NCBI GenBank assembly: GCA_046290435.1
Contig: JBKAGO010000074.1
Location: 1-64,000, forward strand
DNA: 64,000 bases
Reading direction: 5' to 3'
Source: CAVQUE01 sp046290435
GTDB taxonomy: Bacteria > Actinomycetota > Acidimicrobiia > Acidimicrobiales > UBA8592
The position numbers and the translations under genes are program-made. Positions 1 to 8,454 of this stretch are shown here, one piece after another (position 1 is the stretch's first letter; every line of letters begins with the position of its first letter). The notes beneath the pieces are model-generated. The model was given only the letters and a program-made list of their open reading frames with translations, did not search any database and was not told where the DNA came from.

Positions 1-65
1 AGGACGAAGCCGCGCGGCCTCCAGGCTCGACGACCCGGAGTTGGTTGAAAGTACGACTTGACCCC
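1..65. repeat. partial copy of a palindromic intergenic repeat
   Basis: Positions 38-65 are identical to the 28-base right arm (20325-20352) of the complete inverted-repeat element at 20265-20352. Positions 16-36 also match the reverse complement of that element's loop, with small differences. The left arm is not present before the window edge, so this copy is cut or diverged. It lies just downstream of ackA on the opposite side from its promoter. Confidence 0.75.
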
Positions 66-80
66 TGCCCTGCCGCCCTA

Positions 81-124
81 CCCTGCCCTGCCCTGCCCTG
101 CCCTGCCCTGCCCTGCCCTGCCCT
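81..124. repeat. CCCTG pentanucleotide tandem repeat
   Basis: Eight perfect head-to-tail copies of CCCTG occupy 81-120, preceded by two imperfect units from about 63. The array separates the palindromic repeat arm (38-65) from the ackA stop codon. Such microsatellites change length by slippage. A role in ending ackA transcription cannot be judged from the sequence. Confidence 0.9.
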
Positions 125-1269
125 CAGGCTCTCTCCGCCACATCGGCTCGAGCGCCGCGGGCCTTCGTCGGGCTCGATCGGCCGAGGAACTCCCGAGTGG
201 CGCGGGCGATCTCGTGGTGCTCGCCGGTGGCGACCACCACGGTCGCACTGTCGGCCCACGGCGCCGAGACCTCGCCGTCGCCGATCGTCGCGGCGTTGCG
301 GTCGGGGTCGATCGCCACCCCGAGATGACCCAGCCCCCCACACGCCAGCGCCCGCACCACCGGAAGGTGCACGCCGACACCACCGGTGAAGGCCACCACG
401 TCGACGCCGCCCAGCGCGGCCGCCATGGCTCCGATCTCCCGTCGCAGCCGGTGCAGGTACACGTCGAGGGCGTGACGGCAGCGGCGATCGCCACGCTCGA
501 CGCCGACCAGCACCTCGCGCATGTCGCCGCTGGTGCCGGACAGGCCTGCGAGCCCGCCGTGCAGACGCAGTCCCTCGTCGACCGCTTGGGGGTCGATGCC
601 CGCCTCGTTGATCAGCCACAACACCAGGCCCGGATCGACCGACCCGGCACGCGTCGCCATGACCAGGCCCTCGCTGGGGGTAAGCCCCATCGTGGTGTCG
701 ACGCTGCGGCCCCGGTGGATCGCACACAGCGACGCACCCGAACCCAGGTGGCAGCTGATGATCCGGTCGACGGGGCGACGCCGCTGCAGCACCATCCGCA
801 CCCGTCGCGCCACGTTGGCGTGGCTCCAGCCGTGGAACCCGAACCGCTGCAGCGCCCACCGGTCGCGCCACTCCTCCGGGAGCGCATAGGTCGACGCCGC
901 GGCCCCGATGGTGCGGTGGAACCAGGTGTCGAAGCAGGCCACGTGTGCGGCGTGGGGCAAGATCTCGCGGGCGACGCGGGCCGCGGCCACGGCGCGTTCC
1001 TGGTGCAGCGGCGCCAGTGGCGCCAACTCCAGGAGCACCCGGTCGAGCGCCTCGGTAAACACGCGTGGTGCGCCGAGGTGCGAGCCGCCGTGGACGACCC
1101 GGTGGCCGACGGCGACGATCGGTGCGGCGGACTCGGCCACCCGGGCGATCGCATCACCGGACTCGCCGTCCCAGGGATCGACGTCTTCGGCGGCGACCTC
1201 CGCACCGTCCGCGTCCACCGCGATGACCTTCAGGGTCGCACCGCCGGCATTGACGACCAGGGTGTTCAC
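124..1269 (-). CDS. ackA: acetate kinase
   Basis: Converts acetyl phosphate and ADP to acetate and ATP in the cytoplasm, here finishing the phosphoketolase route. The 381-residue product has the ASKHA-kinase landmarks GHRVVHGG, RFGFHGWSH, HLGSGAS, GLTPSEGLVMATRAG and GLSGTSGDMRE. Two motifs have drifted: the first phosphate loop reads NAGGATLK rather than the usual NAGSSSLK, and the late FTGGIGEN reads FTGGVGVH. The GTG start at 1269 is chosen because it overlaps the phosphoketolase stop as GTGA; an ATG lies at 1284. Translational coupling with xfp makes the pathway assignment strong. Confidence 0.92.
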   Translation of the reverse strand: MNTLVVNAGGATLKVIAVDADGAEVAAEDVDPWDGESGDAIARVAESAAPIVAVGHRVVHGGSHLGAPRVFTEALDRVLLELAPLAPLHQERAVAAARVAREILPHAAHVACFDTWFHRTIGAAASTYALPEEWRDRWALQRFGFHGWSHANVARRVRMVLQRRRPVDRIISCHLGSGASLCAIHRGRSVDTTMGLTPSEGLVMATRAGSVDPGLVLWLINEAGIDPQAVDEGLRLHGGLAGLSGTSGDMREVLVGVERGDRRCRHALDVYLHRLRREIGAMAAALGGVDVVAFTGGVGVHLPVVRALACGGLGHLGVAIDPDRNAATIGDGEVSAPWADSATVVVATGEHHEIARATREFLGRSSPTKARGARADVAERA

Positions 1270-3635
1270 GACGCCGGCTCCCATCGCCAGTCGGCGACGT
1301 CGTCGGGGTCCACGCCGTGGGTACGGGCCCAGCGGGCGGCGTGCGCCCGCCGGTCGACCATCTCCTGGCGCAGCGACGCCGCCCTGACCCCGAGACCGGG
1401 TGTGCGGTCGATGACGTCCATCACGAGGTGGTAGCGGTCGAGGCAGTTCCTGCTGACCATGTCGAACGGGGTGGTGGTCGACCCCTCCTCGATGTAGCCA
1501 CGCACGTGGAGGTTCGGGTGGTTGCGCCGCCGGTAGGCCAGGCGATGGATCAGCCACGGGTAGCCGTGGAAAGCGAAGATCACCGGCCGATCGTGGGTGA
1601 AGATGGCGTCGAACTCTGCGTCGGGCATCCCATGGGGATGGGCCCGGTCGTCCTGGAGGCGCATCAGGTCGACGACGTTCACCACCCGGACGGCCAGCTC
1701 GGGCAGGCGCGCGGCCAGCAGCGACGCGGCGGCGACGGCCTCGACCGTCGGCACGTCGCCGGCGCATGCCAGCACGACGTCGGGTTCGCCGGTTGCCGTC
1801 CCCGCCCAGTCCCAGATGCCGACCCCGCGCTCGCAGTGGAGACGGGCATCGTCGGGGCTCAGCCAGTTCGGCGTCGGCTGTTTGCCCGAGACGATGACGT
1901 TGACGAGGTCCCTGCTGGCCAGGCATTGTGCCGCCACCGCCAGCAGCGTGTTGGTATCGGGCGGCAGGTACACGCGCACGACCTCGGCCTTCTTGTTGAC
2001 GACGACGTCGAGGAAACCCGGGTCCTGGTGCGAGAAGCCGTTGTGGTCCTGGCGCCATACGTGGGAGGAGAGCAGGTAGTTGAGCGACGCGATGGGAGCG
2101 CGCCACGGGATGGCTCTGGATTCGTGCAGCCACTTGGCGTGCTGGTTGAACATCGAGTCGACGATGTGGACGAAGGCCTCGTAGGTGGAGAAGATCCCGT
2201 GGCGCCCGGTGCGCAGATAGCCCTCGAGCCAGCCCTGGCACAGGTGCTCCGACAGCACCTCCATGACCCGGCCGTCGCGGGCAAGATGTTCGTCGGTGTC
2301 GACCAGCGGCAACTGCCAGGTCTTGGCCGTGACCTCGTAGACGGCGTCGAGGCGGTTGCTGGCGGTCTCGTCCGGCCCGACGAGGCGCATGTTGCGCCCA
2401 TGCGCGTTGGCGGCGAAGACCGACGCCAGATAGCCACCGAGGACGCGGGTCGGTTCCGACGTCGACCCGCCCGGCGCGTCGACCGCCACCCCGTGCTCGG
2501 TGGGGTCATCGAGCTTCAGCGGCACCAGCAGGCGGCCGCCGTTGGCCGCAGGCGCCGCGCCGAGACGACGATCGCCCGACGGGAGCCACCCGACGACGTG
2601 GTCGCGGGGGCAGCCGTCGTCGTCGAAGAGCTCGTCCGGCCGGTACGACCGCATCCACTGCTCGAGCCGGCACCGGTGGTCGGCGTCGTCGCGCACCGAT
2701 GCGAGCGGCACCTGATGCGCGCGCCAGGTGCCCTCGACCGGTGTGCCGTCGACCTCGTCGGGACCCGTCCAACCCTTGGGCGTGCGCAGCACGATCATCG
2801 GCCAGCGCTCGTCGGTGCCGAGCGATCGACCCCGCTCCTGGATCTCGGCGATGCGGTCGAAGGCCACGTCGAGCGAGGCCGCCATCGCGGCGTGCACCAC
2901 GGCCGGATCGTCGCCCTCGACGAGCAGGGGCTCCCAGCCGTGGCCGCGCAGGATCGACCCCAAGCGGTCGTCGCCGATACGGGCGAGCAGGGTCGGGTTG
3001 GCGATCTTGTACCCGTTGAGATGCAGGATCGGCAGCACCGCCCCGTCGGCGCCGGCCTCGAGGAACGCGGTCGATCCCCAGCTGGCGGCCAGGGCACCGG
3101 TCTCGGCCTCACCGTCGCCGATCACGCACGCCACCACGCGCTCTGGGGCATCGAGCGCGGCACCGACCGCGTGGGCCAACGAGTATCCGAGCTCGCCGCC
3201 TTCGTGCAGCGAACCAGGCGTGGTCGGCGACGCGTGGCTGGGAACACCGCCGGGGAACGAGAACTGGCGGAACAGCTTCGCCATGCCGGCGGCGTCGCGG
3301 GTGACGTCGGGAAAGTGCGCCGTATAGGAGCCATCGAGCCAACTCGATGCCAGCAACGCCGGCCCGCCATGACCGGGACCGGCCACCATGACGACCTCAC
3401 GATCGCGTTCGGCCACCACGCGGGCGAGATGGGTGGACACCAGCGTGAGGCCCGGGCACGTGCCCCAGTGCCCGAGCAGGCGCGGCTTGATGTCGCCTGC
3501 GGTCAGGGGTTGGCGCAGCAGCGGATTGTCGAGGAGGTAGATCTGGCCGACGCTCAGATAGTTGGCGGCCCGCCAGTGGGCATCGAGGCGACCCATCTCG
3601 TCGTCGGTCGTCGCAGAGGCAGTCACCGTTTCCAT
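1266..3635 (-). CDS. xfp: xylulose-5-phosphate/fructose-6-phosphate phosphoketolase
   Basis: Thiamine-diphosphate enzyme that cleaves xylulose 5-phosphate (and often fructose 6-phosphate) with phosphate to acetyl phosphate plus a triose or tetrose phosphate. The 789-residue length is normal for the family. GHGGPA lies near residue 85, EGGELGYS near 140 and the ThDP/Mg motif GDGEAETG near 170. The ATG at 3635 gives the expected N-terminus; upstream in-frame sequence is not family-like. Its stop overlaps the ackA start, so acetyl phosphate production and use are made from one mRNA. A single operon transcribed leftwards from the 3636-3978 gap is inferred. Confidence 0.95.
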   Translation of the reverse strand: METVTASATTDDEMGRLDAHWRAANYLSVGQIYLLDNPLLRQPLTAGDIKPRLLGHWGTCPGLTLVSTHLARVVAERDREVVMVAGPGHGGPALLASSWLDGSYTAHFPDVTRDAAGMAKLFRQFSFPGGVPSHASPTTPGSLHEGGELGYSLAHAVGAALDAPERVVACVIGDGEAETGALAASWGSTAFLEAGADGAVLPILHLNGYKIANPTLLARIGDDRLGSILRGHGWEPLLVEGDDPAVVHAAMAASLDVAFDRIAEIQERGRSLGTDERWPMIVLRTPKGWTGPDEVDGTPVEGTWRAHQVPLASVRDDADHRCRLEQWMRSYRPDELFDDDGCPRDHVVGWLPSGDRRLGAAPAANGGRLLVPLKLDDPTEHGVAVDAPGGSTSEPTRVLGGYLASVFAANAHGRNMRLVGPDETASNRLDAVYEVTAKTWQLPLVDTDEHLARDGRVMEVLSEHLCQGWLEGYLRTGRHGIFSTYEAFVHIVDSMFNQHAKWLHESRAIPWRAPIASLNYLLSSHVWRQDHNGFSHQDPGFLDVVVNKKAEVVRVYLPPDTNTLLAVAAQCLASRDLVNVIVSGKQPTPNWLSPDDARLHCERGVGIWDWAGTATGEPDVVLACAGDVPTVEAVAAASLLAARLPELAVRVVNVVDLMRLQDDRAHPHGMPDAEFDAIFTHDRPVIFAFHGYPWLIHRLAYRRRNHPNLHVRGYIEEGSTTTPFDMVSRNCLDRYHLVMDVIDRTPGLGVRAASLRQEMVDRRAHAARWARTHGVDPDDVADWRWEPAS

Positions 3636-3978
3636 GGCGCGGTCCCTACCCCGTCTCCGCGGCCGGCAAGCACGGGCACGGACCCGGCGAACCCCGCCGG
3701 GCGATCCCGTCGGGCTGCCGGACGCGAGAGGAGCCCGCGCCGAACCGGGGAGCGAGGGGAGGGGAAGATGACTCCCCGGTTCGGACACGGGTTGGGGTGG
3801 TGGTTTGTCACCGGAACACGCTCGGCGTGCGATGCGTGTCCCACCGTGGTCGTGCCCGGCTGCGTGGGCGTACAAACCCGTCCCTGCGGATTTTTGTCGC
3901 CGGGCACGCGCCGGCGAGCGCCGCGCACGGTCTCGGGTCCGGGTTTCGGGCGCCCTCGTCGGGGGCAGTGCGGCCGGC
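3636..3978. other. divergent promoter region between xfp and the flavoprotein gene
   Basis: This 343-base gap between two divergently transcribed genes must hold both promoters. I see no conserved gene, clear palindrome or strong Shine-Dalgarno here. Open frames that cross it have no family-like content. Confidence 0.5.
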
Positions 3979-5397
3979 ATGCATGCGGAACAGTCCCATC
4001 AGTCTGCCGACGTGATCATCATCGGCGCCGGCTCGACCGGCACCAATGCGGCCGGGTACCTGCTCCACCAAGGCCTGAGCTGCGTGATCGTCGAGGGTGA
4101 GTTGGTCGGTGGGTCGTGTTCGTACTGGGCATGCATCCCGAGCAAGGCGCTGCTCGCAGCGCCCGCCGCGCTGGCGGGCGCCCGCCGGTTACCCGGTTCG
4201 GCGGCAGCGGCGACGGGATCGCTCGACGCCGCTGCGGTGTTCGGCCGCAGAGACGAGCTCGTGAAGCACCGCGACGATTCGTCGCAGGCCGACTGGCTCG
4301 CATCGGCCGGCGCGACCTTGCTGCGTGGTCACGCCCGGCTGCGTGGCGTCAAGCAGGTGCAGGTCGATCGGGCCGACGGGTCGACCGTCGGCCTCACCGC
4401 CGAACGAGCCGTTGTCATCGCCACCGGATCGACCCCGATGGTGCCGCCGGTCGACGGCCTCGCCGAGGCGCGCTCCTGGACCAACCGCGAGGCGACCGAG
4501 GCCGAGCATGCGCCCGATCGGCTGGCGATCATCGGCGGTGGTGTCGTGGGATGCGAGCTCGGGCAGGCGTTCGCCCGGCTCGGGTCGCACGTCACGATCG
4601 TCGAGCGAGCCGACCGCATCCTCGCCGCCTACCCGCCCTGGGTGAGCGAGATCGTGGCCGCGGCATTCGCCGACGATGGCATCGAGGTGCGCTGCGCCGT
4701 CGGCGTCGATCGGGTGAAACGGCACGACGAGAGCGGTCCGATCACGTTGCACGTCGGCGACGCCGAGATCGAGGCGGATGAGGTCCTCGTCGCGACGGGC
4801 CGTCGTCCCGCCACCGACGACATCGGCCTCGACCATGTCGACCTCGGCGACAGCGCCGGTGACTACCTCACGGTCGACGCGCTCCTGCGCGTGGCGGGCG
4901 CTCCGGACAACCTCGGCGGTTCGGGCTGGCTCTACGCGGTCGGCGACGTCAACGGCCGGGCATTGCTGACCCACCAGGGCAAGTACGAGGCGCGCTGCGT
5001 CGCCGACACCATCGCCGGACGCCCCACGCCCGCCATCGCCGACGAGGGCGTCGTTCCCCAGGCGGTGTTCACCGACCCCCCGGTCGCATCCGTGGGCGTC
5101 AACTCGGCGACGGCCGATCGGGACCTGCACGAGATCGTCACGGTGCGCGCCGACAGCGTCGCCGCCGCGTCGCTGGCAGCCGACGGCCGCGGTGGTGCCG
5201 AGATGGTGATCGACCGGGAGAAGAACACCGTGGTCGGCGCGACGTTCGCCTGTCACTCCGCCGACGAGCTGCTGCACGCGGCGACCATCGCCATCGTGTG
5301 CGGGATCACCGTCGACGACCTCTGGCACTGCGTGCCGGCGTTTCCGACCATGAGCGAACTCTGGCTCCGTCTGCTCGAGGCGCATCGCGGCATCTGA
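3979..5397 (+). CDS. pyridine nucleotide-disulfide oxidoreductase, class I-like
   Basis: FAD/NAD(P)H flavoprotein of the dihydrolipoamide dehydrogenase/mercuric reductase family, 472 residues. It has the N-terminal FAD Rossmann motif VIIIGAGSTG, the redox-active disulfide GGSCSYWACIPSK, the NAD(P) motif IIGGGVVGCE, the FAD site YAVGDVNG and a C-terminal dimerisation domain. The usual HxHPTxSE dyad reads VPAFPTMSE, so the catalytic His is Phe. That argues against true lipoamide dehydrogenase activity and for one of the broad uncharacterised reductases. The start at 3979 is the ATG next to the FAD motif. A downstream hairpin separates it from the convergent gene. Confidence 0.85.
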   Translation: MHAEQSHQSADVIIIGAGSTGTNAAGYLLHQGLSCVIVEGELVGGSCSYWACIPSKALLAAPAALAGARRLPGSAAAATGSLDAAAVFGRRDELVKHRDDSSQADWLASAGATLLRGHARLRGVKQVQVDRADGSTVGLTAERAVVIATGSTPMVPPVDGLAEARSWTNREATEAEHAPDRLAIIGGGVVGCELGQAFARLGSHVTIVERADRILAAYPPWVSEIVAAAFADDGIEVRCAVGVDRVKRHDESGPITLHVGDAEIEADEVLVATGRRPATDDIGLDHVDLGDSAGDYLTVDALLRVAGAPDNLGGSGWLYAVGDVNGRALLTHQGKYEARCVADTIAGRPTPAIADEGVVPQAVFTDPPVASVGVNSATADRDLHEIVTVRADSVAAASLAADGRGGAEMVIDREKNTVVGATFACHSADELLHAATIAIVCGITVDDLWHCVPAFPTMSELWLRLLEAHRGI

Positions 5398-5398
5398 G

Positions 5399-5417
5399 GC
5401 CCGCCCCGGGGGCGGGC
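5399..5417. terminator. GC-rich hairpin between convergent genes
   Basis: A perfect 9-base inverted repeat (GCCCGCCCC and its complement) with almost no spacer follows the stop codon at 5397 and precedes the convergent stop at 5435. There is no T-tract, so it would be a bidirectional hairpin stop of the high-GC kind. Function is inferred. Confidence 0.5.
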
Positions 5418-5434
5418 GCTGGAGAGCCGTCGCG

Positions 5435-6853
5435 TCAGGCCGGCGCCGCCGTGGCCGCGACCCTTCCCGCGGCGGCCGTGCCCGCGATGCGCCCGACGAC
5501 GGTGCAGTTGGCGTAGTTGTTGCCGCTGCCCACGTACTGCGCGCCCACCACGTTGCCGGTACATTCGCCCGCCGCATAGAGCCCGGGGATGGGCCTGTCG
5601 GCGATGTCGAGGACCTCGGCGTCGGCGGTGATCCGCAATCCGTACGCGGTGGAACAGACCGTGGCGGGCCGGAGCTCGGCGCCGTAGAAGGGGGGTGTGG
5701 CCACCGCCAGCATCATCGCCGGATCCTTCGCGCATTGGGGGTCCTCGCCGGCCTCGGCACCGGCGTTGTACCGGTCGATCGTGCCGGCCAGTGCCTCGGC
5801 CGGGACCCCGAGCGAGCCGGCGAGCTCGCCCAGCGAATCGGCCCGCTGCACCCGACCCGCGCCGATCATCATCTCGACGACATCGGGGTTCCAGTGCTTG
5901 CTGGGGCGCCCGCCGTGGCCGGGGATGGCTTTGGTCCACGAACCGTCTGCGGTGCCGTGGAGGGCGGCGTGGTCGAACACCACGAACACCGAGTCGCCCT
6001 TGTCGCGCACGGCGAAATCGAGCAACCCGTAGGGCGCGGTCTCGGCGATGAACCGGTGTCCCGTGCGGTCGACCATGACGAGCCAGCCCGGTAGGAATGC
6101 CTCGTAGACACGGTCGAACCCGACATCGAGGAGGCGCAGCCCCCGGTCGTGGCCGGTCAGCTGCGCACCCACCTGGCGGCCCAGGTCGATGGCGTCGCCC
6201 TGTGCGCCGTCGGCGCCGATGTACCAGGTCCATTCGGTGGCGGCCGCAGAGGGATAGTGCTCGGCCAGCTTGTCGGGGCTTGCCCCGAAGCCGCCGGTGG
6301 CGATGATGACGGCGTGGGCGGTGATCTCGTCGTCGCCGACCGCCACGCCGTAAACGCCGTCGGCGTCGACCAGGAGACGGTCGACGCGTTGGCCGAGGGC
6401 GATGTCGATGCCGCGTTCGCGGCAGTGGCGGTGCAACACGTCGACGATGGCCTGACCGGAGCCCTTCGGGACGTGCACGCGGGGCACGAGCTCGTCGCCG
6501 CCGAGGACGAGTTGCTCGTGGAACTCGACTCCGAGATCGCCGAGCCATTCGACGGTGGGCCCCGACCAGTCACAGAGCCGGCGCACGATGGGCGCGTCGA
6601 CGGTCCAGCGGTTGAGCTGGAGGTAGTCGTGGTACAGCGCATCGGCGCTGTCCTCGATGCCGAGGGCCGTCTGGTAGCGAGTCGGGGTGCCCATGACGAG
6701 GCCGCCCGACAGGCGCGACGAGCCGCCGACCACGCCCTCGCTCTCGGCGACGACGATGCGCGTCGCCCCCTGGTCGTGGGCGGTCAGCGCCGCACACAGG
6801 CCGGCGCCGCCGGAGCCGATGACCACGACATCGACATCCCTATCTCCGGTCAT
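5435..6853 (-). CDS. FAD-dependent oxidoreductase (FrdA/3-ketosteroid dehydrogenase-like)
   Basis: Flavoprotein of the fumarate-reductase/3-ketosteroid-delta1-dehydrogenase superfamily, 472 residues. The N-terminus has the dinucleotide fold VVVIGSGGAGLCAAL and GGSSRLSGG. The C-terminus has the FAD-closing motif PIPGLYAAGE followed by a GSGNNYANC stretch. The exact substrate is unknown; relatives desaturate or reduce steroid and other alicyclic ketones. The ATG at 6853 overlaps the SDR stop (ATGA), so the two are co-translated. The neighbourhood (SDR, TetR, second flavoprotein, Rieske oxygenase) suggests catabolism of a terpenoid, steroid or cyclic ketone, which is an inference. Confidence 0.85.
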   Translation of the reverse strand: MTGDRDVDVVVIGSGGAGLCAALTAHDQGATRIVVAESEGVVGGSSRLSGGLVMGTPTRYQTALGIEDSADALYHDYLQLNRWTVDAPIVRRLCDWSGPTVEWLGDLGVEFHEQLVLGGDELVPRVHVPKGSGQAIVDVLHRHCRERGIDIALGQRVDRLLVDADGVYGVAVGDDEITAHAVIIATGGFGASPDKLAEHYPSAAATEWTWYIGADGAQGDAIDLGRQVGAQLTGHDRGLRLLDVGFDRVYEAFLPGWLVMVDRTGHRFIAETAPYGLLDFAVRDKGDSVFVVFDHAALHGTADGSWTKAIPGHGGRPSKHWNPDVVEMMIGAGRVQRADSLGELAGSLGVPAEALAGTIDRYNAGAEAGEDPQCAKDPAMMLAVATPPFYGAELRPATVCSTAYGLRITADAEVLDIADRPIPGLYAAGECTGNVVGAQYVGSGNNYANCTVVGRIAGTAAAGRVAATAAPA

Positions 6854-7647
6854 GACGCCAGCATCCCGCCGTCGACGGCCAGGGCATGGCCGGTGGTGAA
6901 CGACGACGCGTCCGAGCACAGCCACACCGCGGCAGCGGCGATCTCGTCGGGTGTGCCGAAGCGTCCGAAGCGGCTGAGGCGGCGGGCGGTGTCGTCGGCG
7001 TCGCGCCCGCGGCGTTCCATGGCGTTGCGCAGCATCGGGGTGTCGATGGCGCCCGGGCAGATGGCGTTGACCCGGATGCCGTGGTGGGCGTAGTCCATGG
7101 CGGCACTGCGGGTGAGGCCCAGCACCGCGTGCTTGCTGGCGGTGTAGGCCGGCTGGTCGTGTTGGGGCCGGAACGAGTTGGTCGAGGCGATGTTGACGAT
7201 GGACCCGCCGTCGCCGGTCTCGAGCATGGCGGCGATCTCGGCCCGCATGCAGGCGAACACACCACGCACATTGATGGCCATCATCTTCTCGAAGTCGTCG
7301 TCGGTGCACCGGTGCAGGGGCACGGTCTCGAACTCGACGGCCGCGGCGTTGACCGCATGGTCGAGCCGGCCGAAGCGGTCCACGGCGGCGGCGACGAGTG
7401 CGTCGCAGGCGCTGCTGTCGGCGACGTCGGCGGCGTGGTACGCCACCTCGCCGGCGGCCCCTGCGGCGGCACCTGCACCTGCGCCTGCGCCTGTGGCTGC
7501 GGCGAGCAGGTCGTCGCCGGCGCCGAGGTCGCTGGCCATGACGTGGACGCCGGCCCCGGCGAGCGCGAGCGTGATGGCCCGCCCCATGCCGCCCGTGGCG
7601 CCGGTCACGATGGCCACCCGCGGTGTCGAATCGGTATCGGTTGTCAT
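6850..7647 (-). CDS. short-chain dehydrogenase/reductase
   Basis: Classical SDR of 265 residues that would interconvert an alcohol and ketone using NAD(P). It shows the cofactor loop TGATGGMG near residue 16, catalytic Ser in NIASTNS, YTASK with the catalytic Tyr-Lys pair, and CPGAIDTPM. The structural NNAG motif reads NAAA. Residues about 46-64 are an Ala/Gly run encoded by a GCAGGC-type microsatellite near 7460-7510, probably a slippage expansion on the surface. AAGGGAG sits 7 bases before the ATG at 7647. It overlaps the following flavoprotein gene by ATGA. Confidence 0.9.
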   Translation of the reverse strand: MTTDTDSTPRVAIVTGATGGMGRAITLALAGAGVHVMASDLGAGDDLLAAATGAGAGAGAAAGAAGEVAYHAADVADSSACDALVAAAVDRFGRLDHAVNAAAVEFETVPLHRCTDDDFEKMMAINVRGVFACMRAEIAAMLETGDGGSIVNIASTNSFRPQHDQPAYTASKHAVLGLTRSAAMDYAHHGIRVNAICPGAIDTPMLRNAMERRGRDADDTARRLSRFGRFGTPDEIAAAAVWLCSDASSFTTGHALAVDGGMLAS

Positions 7648-7665
7648 CTCGGTTCTCCCTTGGAG

Positions 7666-7745
7666 GTCGTGGTGTGTGCGGTCGTGGTGTGTGCGGTCGT
7701 GGTGTGTGCGGTCGTGGTGTGTGCGGTCGTGGTGTGTGCGGTCGT
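7666..7745. repeat. 15-bp minisatellite, 5.3 copies
   Basis: Five identical copies of GTCGTGGTGTGTGCG fill 7666-7740, followed by one partial unit. The array sits between the tetR stop (7760) and the ribosome-binding site of the SDR gene, that is, in the 5' leader or promoter of the SDR-flavoprotein operon. Copy number could vary between strains and alter spacing there. Confidence 0.95.
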
Positions 7746-7759
7746 CTGGCGGGATCGGT

Positions 7760-8377
7760 TCAGACGTCGTCGAGGCTGAAGCCGACGAGCTGCAGTTCGC
7801 TGCGCATCACTGCGCGTTGGCGTGACGGGCCCCAGGCCCTGGGATCGAACAGCGCCTCGGCGGCGATGCCCTGGACGAGGGCGCCGAGGCGGTGCGCGGC
7901 GAGGGACAGGTCGGCTTCGCCGGACAGGCCGTCGCGCTGCGCCCGGAGCTCGAGGCACCGCTCGATGCGGCGCACCATGGTGCGGGCGCGGAGGCGTTGT
8001 TCGTCGGCGAAGCTCTCGACGGCCAGCGCCTCGCTCCAGAACGCCAGCCACACGCGCCAGTCGGCGCGGCGTGCGTCGTCGAGGGGCAGCACGGCCTCGA
8101 TGAGCCCGACGATGTCGGCCGGGTCGGCGGCGAGGACCGCATCGATGCGAGCCCGGGCGCGCTCCGCTGCCAGCGCGTTGGTCTGGCCCAGCAGGTCGGC
8201 CATGTCCTCGAAGTAGTGCGACACGATCGTGGTCGAACAGCCCGCGGCCTGTGCGACGTTGCGCACGGTGAGGGCGGGGCGGCCGTGTCCGGCCAGCAGG
8301 TCCGCGGCCACCATCGTGACCATCCGTCGGCGTTCGTCGTGGTCGACGTGTCTCGGCACTGCTCCCCCGGCGCTCAT
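7760..8377 (-). CDS. TetR/AcrR-family transcriptional regulator
   Basis: A 205-residue one-component repressor. The N-terminal helix-turn-helix reads LTVRNVAQAAGCSTTIVSHYF; the C-terminal ligand domain matches the BetI-type Trp/Arg-rich pattern (WRVWLAFWSEAL). The ATG at 8377 is preferred because an earlier in-frame ATG (8410) would fall inside the operator-like palindromes. It is divergent from the flavoprotein gene at 8455 and upstream of the SDR-flavoprotein pair. The natural inference is control of both transcription units by one ligand-responsive repressor. Confidence 0.88.
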   Translation of the reverse strand: MSAGGAVPRHVDHDERRRMVTMVAADLLAGHGRPALTVRNVAQAAGCSTTIVSHYFEDMADLLGQTNALAAERARARIDAVLAADPADIVGLIEAVLPLDDARRADWRVWLAFWSEALAVESFADEQRLRARTMVRRIERCLELRAQRDGLSGEADLSLAAHRLGALVQGIAAEALFDPRAWGPSRQRAVMRSELQLVGFSLDDV

Positions 8378-8408
8378 CTCGGCGCTCGCTTGCGCGACGC
8401 CACAGTAC

Positions 8409-8433
8409 AACGTACGTTACACAACGGCCGTTG
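8409..8433. promoter_or_regulatory. paired palindromic operator for the adjacent TetR
   Basis: Two perfect palindromes, AACGTACGTT (8409-8418) and CAACGGCCGTTG (8422-8433), share the pattern AACGNNCGTT. Their centres are 14 bp apart in the 77-bp gap between tetR and the divergent flavoprotein gene. Tandem half-overlapping sites of this kind are typical of TetR repressors binding as two dimers. Binding itself is inferred. Confidence 0.7.
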
Positions 8434-8454
8434 CACAATACTTGGGGGTCCGCT

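Noticed and set aside
1317..4100. Long plus-strand open frame of 927 codons opposite xfp and ackA
   Set aside because: Antisense shadow caused by the high GC content; the minus-strand frames contain all the family motifs and the overlapping GTGA junction.
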